Below are positions 7,051 to 12,431 of a DNA stretch of 12,431 bases, piece after piece. The stretch's first letter is position 1. Every line of letters begins with the position of its first letter. Both the position numbers and the translations under genes were made by a program. A model generated the notes under the pieces. That model saw only the letters and a program-made list of their open reading frames with translations, did not search any database and had not been told where the DNA came from. Source of the DNA: an uncultured Bacteroidota bacterium (GTDB lineage Bacteria; Bacteroidota; Bacteroidia; Flavobacteriales; Flavobacteriaceae); contig CAISUR010000269.1 of assembly GCA_903888655.1 (NCBI GenBank), forward strand, positions 1-12,431. Reading direction: 5' to 3'.

Positions 7051-7599
7051 ATGAATACAACAGAAAAAGTAACGTTTACCGTTCCAACCAGAGATCAAGT
7101 ATCTGAAAACAACCAAGCCATTTTTGACAACCTTCACAAGATGATTGGTTTTGTTCCTAATTTGTATGCCTATTATGCGCATAGCGAAACGGCTCTTGCT
7201 GATTATCTAGCTTTGCAAAATCGTAAAAGCTCTATTACCAACAAAGAAAGAGAAATAGTCAATTTAGTAACTAGCCAAATCAATGGTTGTCGTTATTGTC
7301 AATCCGCTCACTCAGTTTTTGGAAAATATGCAGGACTTACTGAAGAACAAATTCTTGAAGTTAGAAGAGGATCTGCGTCATTTGACTCTAAATTAAATGC
7401 GTTAGTTCAATTCACAACTTCAGTAGTTGAAAATAGAGGTAGAGCAACTGAAGAAGCTAAAGAAGCCTTTTTTAATGCCGGTTATTCTCAAGCAAATTTA
7501 ATTGATGTTGTGATCGTAATTGGCGATAAAACTATTAGTAACTATATACATAATATAACAGAAATAGAAATTGATTGGCCAATTGCGGTAGCAATTTAA
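7051..7599 (+). CDS. Carboxymuconolactone decarboxylase (AhpD-like) family protein
   Basis: The protein has 182 residues and is predicted cytoplasmic. The family core has the peroxidase-type motif E68-x11-C80-R-Y-C83-x3-H87 (NGCRYCQSAH). In AhpD-like proteins this forms a redox-active cysteine pair and proton relay that reduces peroxides or regenerates peroxiredoxins. All key residues are intact. A second helical half follows (LNALVQFTTSVVENRGR, then GYSQANLIDVV), as usual for this subgroup. True decarboxylase activity is not implied by the family name. It is flanked upstream by a Crp/Fnr regulator and phased repeats and closed downstream by a terminator, so it is a single-gene transcript. 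Family membership is firm; the substrate is unknown. Confidence 0.88.
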   Translation: MNTTEKVTFTVPTRDQVSENNQAIFDNLHKMIGFVPNLYAYYAHSETALADYLALQNRKSSITNKEREIVNLVTSQINGCRYCQSAHSVFGKYAGLTEEQILEVRRGSASFDSKLNALVQFTTSVVENRGRATEEAKEAFFNAGYSQANLIDVVIVIGDKTISNYIHNITEIEIDWPIAVAI

Positions 7600-7615
7600 T
7601 TTTCTAAAATAAAGA

Positions 7616-7652
7616 AAGCTGGCTTAAATTTTACAATAAGTCGGCTTTTTTT
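7616..7652 (+). terminator. Rho-independent terminator after the CMD-family gene
   Basis: AAGCTGGCTTA (7616-7626) pairs fully with TAAGTCGGCTT (7637-7647): 11 bp with two G-T wobbles and a 10-nt loop. The T run continues to 7652. It separates this gene from the DM13 operon, whose control element begins 6 nt later. Confidence 0.88.
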
Positions 7653-7657
7653 GTTAT

Positions 7658-7676
7658 AATGTAAACTACCCGACAA
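7658..7676 (+). promoter_or_regulatory. Shared 19-nt upstream element, copy 1 (DM13 operon)
   Basis: AATGTAAACTACCCGACAA is identical to the copy at 9061-9079. Similarity continues as nnCCnTTTT to 7685. The element ends 20 nt before the TA of the -7 box, covering the place where a -33 TTG would be (ACA is found there instead). This is the position expected for an activator site. Two CC(C) half-sites lie 10 nt, about one helical turn, apart. Confidence 0.75.
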
Positions 7677-7696
7677 TTCCCTTTTTCATAGCCTCT

Positions 7697-7704
7697 TATT
7701 TTTG
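7697..7704 (+). promoter_or_regulatory. -7 box TATTTTTG of the DM13 operon
   Basis: This is a perfect TAnnTTTG box, 22 nt before ATG 7726. No -33 TTG is present; the shared element takes that place, which suggests activator dependence. Confidence 0.7.
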
Positions 7705-7725
7705 TATCATCAAAATATAAATACT

Positions 7726-8139
7726 ATGAAAAAACTTTTTGTAATCCCTATTTTATGCTTGCTGTTTGCCTGTGAAGAGCAAGGAGTCTTAACCCGAGAT
7801 GGTGTTAATACTACTATAAATCAAGGTGCTGTATTGAAATATCACGGAACTTTTGTGCCGACATCAGGAATTTTGGTTACAGGTGAAGCCAAAATTTATC
7901 TAGAGAATAACCAGTATAAGGTAGTTCTGGATAATTTCACGCTTTCTAGCGGTCCCGATTTAAAAGTCTATTTGTCTAAAGCCGCCACCCCAACCAATTT
8001 TGTGAGTTTAGGAAATTTAACTTCCCAAACTGTTTATCCCATCCCAACTTCGATAAATATTGCCGAATATTCGCATGTGTTGATTCATTGTCAACAATAC
8101 AATCATTTGTATGCTATTGTGGCATTAATCTCAAATTAA
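7726..8139 (+). CDS. DM13-domain lipoprotein
   Basis: The protein has 137 residues. Residues 1-15 form a lipoprotein signal peptide and the lipobox LFAC gives a lipidated Cys16, so it should be membrane-anchored on the periplasmic side or at the outer membrane. Residues about 35-134 match the DM13 fold: YHGTF, GEAKIYLENNQYKVVLDNF, GPDLKVYLS, NFVSLGNL, and the closing SHVLIHCQQYNHLYAIVAL. Cys122 in that last strand is the conserved DM13 cysteine; the domain is thought to act in electron transfer or redox chemistry, which is a prediction for the family. ATG 7726 is chosen because it gives a clean signal peptide and lies downstream of the promoter box. The barrel protein gene starts 5 nt after the stop, so the two are one operon and probably partners. 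Confidence 0.85.
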   Translation: MKKLFVIPILCLLFACEEQGVLTRDGVNTTINQGAVLKYHGTFVPTSGILVTGEAKIYLENNQYKVVLDNFTLSSGPDLKVYLSKAATPTNFVSLGNLTSQTVYPIPTSINIAEYSHVLIHCQQYNHLYAIVALISN

Positions 8140-8144
8140 TAACC

Positions 8145-9044
8145 ATGAAAAAGATACTTTTAGTAGTCCTGATTTTATTTTTAGAATACCAAATTAATGC
8201 TCAAGGATGCAGTGATGCCGGAATTTGTTCTATCAATCACGGATTCCAATCCAACGAAAAACAATTTAAAAACACCATTGAGTTGGCCGCTAGTTACAGT
8301 TTGGGGGAAGCCGATGTGGTGTATTATGCTCCTTATATCGCCTATACCAAAAAATTTAATGAGCGATTTTCATTTACCAGTAAAGTTACTTATGCTACTA
8401 CTCATGGAAGTTTTGGTACCCGCAGTCAATTTGGCGATGCTTTTTTAATTGGAAATTATTCCTTCAAAGAAAAAAACAAGAAACAATGGAGTGCCTTATT
8501 GGGATTTAAATTTCCGTTTACGGCTTCTAATCTGAAAATTAACGGCTATTCCATACCGTTAGATTATCAATCCAGTTTGGGAACTATCGATTTGTTTTTG
8601 GGAACGAATTGGAAGTATAAAAAATGGGATTTTAATGGCGCTTTGCAAATTCCAGTGGTCAATTTGAATAAAAATTCTTTTTTCAAGGAATACAGTGGAA
8701 CCAATGATTTTCCATCAACCAATTTATTTCAACGTAAACCCGATGCGCTGGTAAGAGCTACTTATTCCATTCAAACAACAAATCAAAAATTGACGTTCAA
8801 GCCCAATGTATTGTTCATTTATCATTTAGGAAAAGACAGTTTTGAAAATATTTTCGGACAAAGAGAAAACATAACGGGTTCAGACGGTTTAACCATTAAC
8901 GGAAATTTAATAACCTCTTACAAAATTACAAAACATAACAGTATTGAAACTTCATTGGCAACGCCTTTTATGGTGCGAACGATCCGCCCCGACGGGTTAA
9001 CCAGAAGTTTTGTATTAGGAGTACAATATCAATATTCATTTTAA
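8145..9044 (+). CDS. Outer-membrane beta-barrel protein of unknown function
   Basis: The protein has 299 residues. The signal peptide is at 1-20 (ending INAQ). The mature protein begins GCSDAGICS, so two cysteines (22 and 28) sit at its very N-terminus. The rest is a series of amphipathic strands with aromatic girdles (VVYYAPYIAYTKKF, KKQWSALLGFKFPF, WKYKKWDFNGALQIPV). The last strand, SFVLGVQYQYSF, ends in Phe, like the insertion signal of outer-membrane barrels. About 12-14 strands seem likely. I recognise no named family. It starts 5 nt after the DM13 lipoprotein gene, pointing to translational coupling and a joint role. ATG 8145 is chosen over upstream in-frame starts because only it gives a signal peptide and it does not run into the preceding gene. 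Confidence 0.75.
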   Translation: MKKILLVVLILFLEYQINAQGCSDAGICSINHGFQSNEKQFKNTIELAASYSLGEADVVYYAPYIAYTKKFNERFSFTSKVTYATTHGSFGTRSQFGDAFLIGNYSFKEKNKKQWSALLGFKFPFTASNLKINGYSIPLDYQSSLGTIDLFLGTNWKYKKWDFNGALQIPVVNLNKNSFFKEYSGTNDFPSTNLFQRKPDALVRATYSIQTTNQKLTFKPNVLFIYHLGKDSFENIFGQRENITGSDGLTINGNLITSYKITKHNSIETSLATPFMVRTIRPDGLTRSFVLGVQYQYSF

Positions 9045-9060
9045 AAACTTTTTTACGTCA

Positions 9061-9079
9061 AATGTAAACTACCCGACAA
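9061..9079 (+). promoter_or_regulatory. Shared 19-nt upstream element, copy 2 (YHS-DoxX operon)
   Basis: AATGTAAACTACCCGACAA is identical to copy 1 at 7658-7676, with the same 39-nt distance from its first base to the TA of the -7 box. The trailing nnCCnTTTT to 9088 is conserved as well. No -33 TTG is present. Same sequence and same placement in two otherwise different promoters points to one regulator. Confidence 0.75.
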
Positions 9080-9099
9080 AACCATTTTGGAACTCGCTA

Positions 9100-9107
9100 T
9101 ACATTTG
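9100..9107 (+). promoter_or_regulatory. -7 box TACATTTG of the YHS-DoxX operon
   Basis: This is a perfect TAnnTTTG box, 29 nt before ATG 9137. The sequence around it differs from that of the DM13 promoter, so the shared upstream element is not just a copied promoter. Confidence 0.7.
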
Positions 9108-9136
9108 CTTCATCAATAAACAAAAACAATACTATC

Positions 9137-9598
9137 ATGAAAAAAGCATTTTTAATTTTATTCGTTGTACTATCATCAACGTTAAGTTTTGCACAAACCG
9201 CTGCAAAAAGAGCCACAGCATTTAATTTAGAAAGCAAAGTAGCCCTTCAAGGATATGATCCGGTGGCTTATTTTAGTCAGAAAAAAGCCGTAAAAGGAAA
9301 ATCATCAATTACTTCAACTTATGAAGGCGTGGTTTATAATTTTTCTACTCAAGCCAACAAAGATGCTTTTGTAAAAACTCCAGCAAACTATGAACCTCAA
9401 TATGGCGGTTGGTGCGCTTATGCCATGGGAAGTTCTGGTGAAAAAGTAGAAATCGACCCTGAAACTTTTAAAATTGTGGACGGAAAATTGTATTTGTTTT
9501 ACAATGCCTATTTCAACAATACCCTAAAATCATGGAACAAAGACGAAACCAATTTGAAGAAAAAAGCAGATAGTAACTGGAAAAAATTTATTCAATAA
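9137..9598 (+). CDS. Exported YHS-domain protein
   Basis: The protein has 153 residues with a signal peptide at 1-20 (ending SFAQ), so it is periplasmic or exported. The YHS domain covers about 35-95: VALQGYDPVAYFSQKKAVKG, an ITSTYEGVVYNFST stretch, then KDAFVKTPANYEPQYGGWCAYAM. The conserved Cys93 in GGWCAYAM is the family's likely metal or redox residue. The end (VEIDPETFKIVDGKLYLFYN, then ADSNWKKFI) matches the usual secreted YHS proteins. YHS domains occur with metal-handling proteins, but the role of this stand-alone form is not known. The DoxX gene follows 24 nt after the stop, forming an operon. The promoter carries the same 19-nt element as the DM13 operon. Confidence 0.88.
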   Translation: MKKAFLILFVVLSSTLSFAQTAAKRATAFNLESKVALQGYDPVAYFSQKKAVKGKSSITSTYEGVVYNFSTQANKDAFVKTPANYEPQYGGWCAYAMGSSGEKVEIDPETFKIVDGKLYLFYNAYFNNTLKSWNKDETNLKKKADSNWKKFIQ

Positions 9599-9622
9599 AT
9601 AATTTTAACTAAATAACACAAC

Positions 9623-10012
9623 ATGAAAAACCCTATTCTAACTTGGATTATTAAACTTACAGCAGTTATAATCTTATTGCAAACTTTGTATTTTAAATTT
9701 ACTGGGGCTAGCGAAAGTGTTTATATTTTCTCTACTTTAGGAATCGAACCTTTTGGAAGAATTGGCTCTGGAATTGTAGAATTAATAGCTTCTATTTTAA
9801 TTTTAATTCCGAGAACTACTCTACTGGGAGCTCTTATGGCTCTAGGAACGATGTTAGGTGCCATTTTTTCCCATGTATTTGTTCTTGGAATTGTAGTACA
9901 AAATGATGGCGGAACTCTTTTTACTTTAGCAATTATCACCTTACTTTGTTGTTTTTTCCTGATTTTTCAAAATAAAGAACGAATCCCAGATTTATTGAAA
10001 TTTAAAATATAA
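9623..10012 (+). CDS. DoxX-family integral membrane protein
   Basis: The protein has 129 residues with four predicted membrane helices at about 7-25, 47-63, 67-90 and 98-115, the DoxX arrangement. Typical family features are the first helix running into LYFKFTGASESVYIFSTLG and the later IVELIASILILIPR turn. DoxX relatives are small inner-membrane proteins linked in some species to respiratory or thiol-stress functions; the function of this one is unknown. It lies 24 nt behind the YHS gene and shares its promoter. Pairing with an exported YHS protein suggests a membrane partner for a periplasmic redox or metal task. The AGTTT/AAACT hairpin just after the stop is too short to call a terminator. 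Confidence 0.85.
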   Translation: MKNPILTWIIKLTAVIILLQTLYFKFTGASESVYIFSTLGIEPFGRIGSGIVELIASILILIPRTTLLGALMALGTMLGAIFSHVFVLGIVVQNDGGTLFTLAIITLLCCFFLIFQNKERIPDLLKFKI

Positions 10013-10074
10013 TTGTTAGTTTTATATCAAACTTTAAGTCGATTGCTTTCGTAAATAATAAAAATAGTTTTAAA

Positions 10075-10563
10075 ATGCTCACAAAATCCATTCACAAAAC
10101 ACTATCTGAATTATCGGACTTATTAGATCAATTGACTAATGAAGAGTATACTGCGCCTTGTCGTGAGTTAAGTAATTCAAGCATAGGCGCGCACACCCGT
10201 CATGTTATAGAATTGTTCCAATGTTTGGATAATCAATACGAATCGGGTTGTATCAATTACGATAATCGTTTGAGAGATTATCCTATTCAATCGGATGTTT
10301 TTGTAGCGAAAGAGGCTTTAAAAAACATTTTAAATGCTATTTCAAAACCCAACAAGAAAGTAGTTTTGCAACAGGTAATTGATGGCGAACCCCTGAATAT
10401 TGAAAGTAATTACACTCGTGAATTGCTCTATAATTTAGAACATTGTATTCATCATCAAGCCTTAATTAAAGTGGCTATTTTACAAATGAATCATCTGCAA
10501 ATCGATGAAAATTTTGGTGTTGCTCGTTCTACAATCGAATACAGAAAACAATGTGCACAGTAA
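10075..10563 (+). CDS. DinB-superfamily protein
   Basis: The protein has 162 residues and is predicted to be a cytoplasmic four-helix bundle. Metal-binding histidines of the DinB/YfiT fold are visible: H40 and H43 in SIGAHTRHVIELFQ, and H123, H126 and H127 in YNLEHCIHHQALIKVA. Members are thiol-dependent transferases or related metal-dependent enzymes; the substrate here cannot be told. The start follows a 62-nt gap after the DoxX gene in which I see no convincing promoter. The 3' end overlaps the NRDE gene by 13 nt, so the two are translationally coupled. The name refers to the damage-inducible DinB fold of Bacillus, not to DNA polymerase IV. Confidence 0.82.
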   Translation: MLTKSIHKTLSELSDLLDQLTNEEYTAPCRELSNSSIGAHTRHVIELFQCLDNQYESGCINYDNRLRDYPIQSDVFVAKEALKNILNAISKPNKKVVLQQVIDGEPLNIESNYTRELLYNLEHCIHHQALIKVAILQMNHLQIDENFGVARSTIEYRKQCAQ

Positions 10564-11261
10564 GTTTTGTGGCCTCCAATGATCAAACTATCATCACGTC
10601 TAATCGCGATGAAAAAGTACTTCGTGAAAGTGCTCTTGAACCCAAAAATTATTTAATCAATAACAAGAATATTATTTTCCCAAAAGATACCAAAGCAGGA
10701 GGGACATGGTTTGCCGTGAGTGATGAAGGAACTGTTGTGGTTTTACTTAATGGTGCCTCAGAAAAACACCAATTAAAAGCCAATTACAGAAAAAGTCGTG
10801 GGTTGGTTGTATTGGATTTGATTGCGACTTACTCGCCAATTTTAGAATGGGAATCTATCGATTTATATGGAATTGAACCCTTTACAATCGTACTTTTTCA
10901 GGATGAAAAGTTGTATCAATTGCGTTGGAATGAAATCCAAAAAGAAACGATATTTTTAGATGCTACTCAAAATCACATTTGGTCCTCTTCTACATTATAT
11001 GATGCTGAAATTCGCCAGAAACGAGGCAATTGGTTTTTAGATTTTACAGCGACTAAAGTTAATCTTGAACCAGAAGATTTATTTCATTTTCATCGGTATA
11101 CCGAAGATCAAAATCAAGAACACGGATTAGTAATTAACCGAGGTGATGTGTTGAAAACGGTGAGTATAACGCAAACCGTTATCGAACAAAACAAAGTTGA
11201 AATTTTGTATTCTGATTTGATAGCCAAAAAAGAATTTTCAAATTTATTTATAACGGTTTAA
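10551..11261 (+). CDS. NRDE-family (TANGO2-like) protein
   Basis: The protein has 236 residues. It begins MCTV, so Cys2 becomes N-terminal after Met removal, as in Ntn-type folds. The signature NRDE is at residues 18-21 (TSNRDE), followed by AGGTWFAV (49-56) and VVLLNG (63-68). A catalytic nucleophile role for Cys2 is plausible but not established for this family; eukaryotic TANGO2 has been linked to lipid or heme handling. The first 13 nt overlap the DinB gene in another frame, and the ATP-grasp gene starts 4 nt after the stop. This places it in a tight four-gene operon. Family assignment is firm; the function is not. Confidence 0.88.
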   Translation: MCTVSFVASNDQTIITSNRDEKVLRESALEPKNYLINNKNIIFPKDTKAGGTWFAVSDEGTVVVLLNGASEKHQLKANYRKSRGLVVLDLIATYSPILEWESIDLYGIEPFTIVLFQDEKLYQLRWNEIQKETIFLDATQNHIWSSSTLYDAEIRQKRGNWFLDFTATKVNLEPEDLFHFHRYTEDQNQEHGLVINRGDVLKTVSITQTVIEQNKVEILYSDLIAKKEFSNLFITV

Positions 11262-11265
11262 AAGG

Positions 11266-12306
11266 ATGAATTGGAAACTTTTTTTTCATAAACTTTTTCA
11301 TTGGGAATATTGGCCGTTTCAAATTGTATATGTTCCCATTTACTTTTTGTGGGCATTTTATGCTTTAAAAGCACGTACCATTTTCTTTTTCAATTCGGCG
11401 AATCCAACTATGACGAATGGTGGCTTTATAATGGACAGCAAAAAAGAAATTTATGATTTAATTCCGCAACAGTATTATCCAAAAACCGAATTGGTTACAG
11501 AGAAATCCGATTTTGAGAAGGTTGAACAATTGCTGCATGATGCACAAATAAAGTTGCCGTGTATTGCCAAACCAGATATTGGATTGCGGGGTTCAGCAGT
11601 AAAAAAAATCAATTCCATCAATGAGTTGCAAGTATATCATAGTAAAGCTAATTTTGATTATTTGTTGCAAGATTTAATTCCGTATGAACACGAAGTCGGA
11701 ATTTTTTATGTTCGTTTTCCAAATGAAAATAAAGGCAGAATTACCGGAATTGTCTCTAAAGAATTTCTGGTTGTTGAAGGAAATGGAATATCGAATTTGG
11801 AAGATTTAATTCTTCAAAATCCGAGGTATGCTTTGCAATACAAAACTCTAAAAATGGAATATGGCAATGAATTGAAACAGATAATTCCAAAAGGTGAAAA
11901 GCGCAATTTAGTTCCTTATGGGAATCATGCGCGCGGTGCCAAATTTATCGATTCAAGTCATTTAATTTCCGATAAATTAACCCATGTTATTGATGAAATG
12001 TGTTTGCAAATTAACGAATTTTACTTTGGCAGAATGGATGTAATGTATCACAATTGGGAAGATTTAGAAGCCGGTAAAAATTTTCAAATTGTGGAGTTAA
12101 ACGGCGCTGCGAGCGAACCAACACATATTTACGATCCAAAGCATTCTATCTTTTTTGCGTGGAAATCATTGGCGCAACATATTACTTATATGTACAAAAT
12201 AAGTGTGGCTAATCGAAAACGAGGCTTTCATTACTTAACGCACAAAGAGGGCATGCAACAATACCGATTGCATTTGAATCAAAGTGCAAAAATTGTGAAT
12301 TTTTAA
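11266..12306 (+). CDS. ATP-grasp ligase-like protein with N-terminal hydrophobic segment
   Basis: The protein has 346 residues. Residues about 17-34 (PFQIVYVPIYFLWAFYAL) form a hydrophobic stretch that could anchor it in the inner membrane. The ATP-grasp core follows: K102 in PCIAKPDIGLRGSAV (the nucleotide-binding lysine and glycine-rich loop), YLLQDLIPYEHEVGIFYVR (133-150), a basic region with NHARGAKF (220-227), D258 in FGRMDVMY, and E277/N279 in FQIVELNGAASEPTHIYDP as the metal ligands. These fit carboxylate-amine/thiol ligases related to D-Ala-D-Ala ligase, but the substrate is unknown and it is not a standard Ddl. The gene is 4 nt after the NRDE gene. Its stop overlaps the next ATG (TAATG), so it is coupled to a LysE-type transporter. 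Confidence 0.8.
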   Translation: MNWKLFFHKLFHWEYWPFQIVYVPIYFLWAFYALKARTIFFFNSANPTMTNGGFIMDSKKEIYDLIPQQYYPKTELVTEKSDFEKVEQLLHDAQIKLPCIAKPDIGLRGSAVKKINSINELQVYHSKANFDYLLQDLIPYEHEVGIFYVRFPNENKGRITGIVSKEFLVVEGNGISNLEDLILQNPRYALQYKTLKMEYGNELKQIIPKGEKRNLVPYGNHARGAKFIDSSHLISDKLTHVIDEMCLQINEFYFGRMDVMYHNWEDLEAGKNFQIVELNGAASEPTHIYDPKHSIFFAWKSLAQHITYMYKISVANRKRGFHYLTHKEGMQQYRLHLNQSAKIVNF

Positions 12307-12431
12307 TGCAAACAATCAAGAACATATTCGTTGGATTTTTAGTAAGTTTCATAGGGTCCATTCCACTTGGATATTTGAATGTTGTGGGTTTTGAATTATA
12401 TAAACGATTCGGTATAAATCAGACTATTTTC
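12306..12431 (+). CDS. LysE-type transporter, N-terminal part (runs off the window)
   Basis: The first 42 residues are visible, with no stop before the window ends. The ATG overlaps the stop of the ATP-grasp gene in TAATG. The segment NIFVGFLVSFIGSIPLGYLN is hydrophobic and carries PLGYLN, like the P-G-P-x-N signature in the first helix of LysE/RhtB-family exporters of amino acids and small metabolites. The call rests on this motif and the helix. The coupling suggests the transporter and the ligase serve the same pathway. Confidence 0.6.
   Translation, partial: MQTIKNIFVGFLVSFIGSIPLGYLNVVGFELYKRFGINQTIF

Noticed and set aside
8088..8144. In-frame ATG that would start the barrel protein inside the DM13 gene
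   Set aside because: It would put 19 residues before the signal peptide; ATG 8145 gives a proper signal sequence and a 5-nt gap.
9721..9939. Open frame on the minus strand inside the DoxX gene
   Set aside because: Opposite a clear membrane-protein gene; its composition is what the reverse strand of hydrophobic codons gives.

Overview
The window looks like the chromosome of a Flavobacterium-like member of the Bacteroidota. The DNA is AT-rich, promoters fit the Bacteroidota form (TTG, about 21 nt, TAnnTTTG), no strong Shine-Dalgarno sites are seen, and the gene families are typical of the phylum (DUF5686 outer-membrane protein, short Crp/Fnr regulator, DM13 lipoprotein, YHS and DoxX proteins). 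Every gene found is on the + strand. No rRNA, tRNA, CRISPR array, insertion sequence or phage gene was seen.

Layout: (1) 1-95 is the end of a probable 2-oxoacid dehydrogenase E1 gene, closed by a terminator that overlaps a promoter for the next gene. (2) 160-3261 holds a DUF5686 outer-membrane protein and an AlkA-type DNA glycosylase. (3) 3397-6085 is a self-contained unit: promoter, membrane pyrophosphatase hppA with an unusual cysteine-rich tail, and a strong terminator. (4) 6086-6334 is gene-free and has a second terminator-like hairpin. (5) 6335-7652 holds a Crp/Fnr-family regulator and a CxxC/H carboxymuconolactone decarboxylase (AhpD-like) protein, separated by three direct repeats spaced exactly 23 nt. 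(6) 7658-10012 holds two short operons, DM13 lipoprotein + outer-membrane barrel and YHS protein + DoxX membrane protein. Each is preceded by the same 19-nt element at the same distance from a TAnnTTTG box. (7) 10075-12431 is a tightly packed DinB, NRDE/TANGO2, ATP-grasp, LysE-type cluster; the last gene runs off the window.

The most interesting part is region 5-6. The identical promoter elements imply that one unknown activator switches on the DM13/barrel and YHS/DoxX operons together, suggesting a small envelope redox or metal-related regulon that I do not recognise as a described system. The second point of interest is hppA. Its key residues suggest a K+-dependent H+ pump of the Flavobacterium johnsoniae type rather than a Na+ pump, and it carries a tail of about 129 residues with 11 cysteines, expected to face the periplasm.
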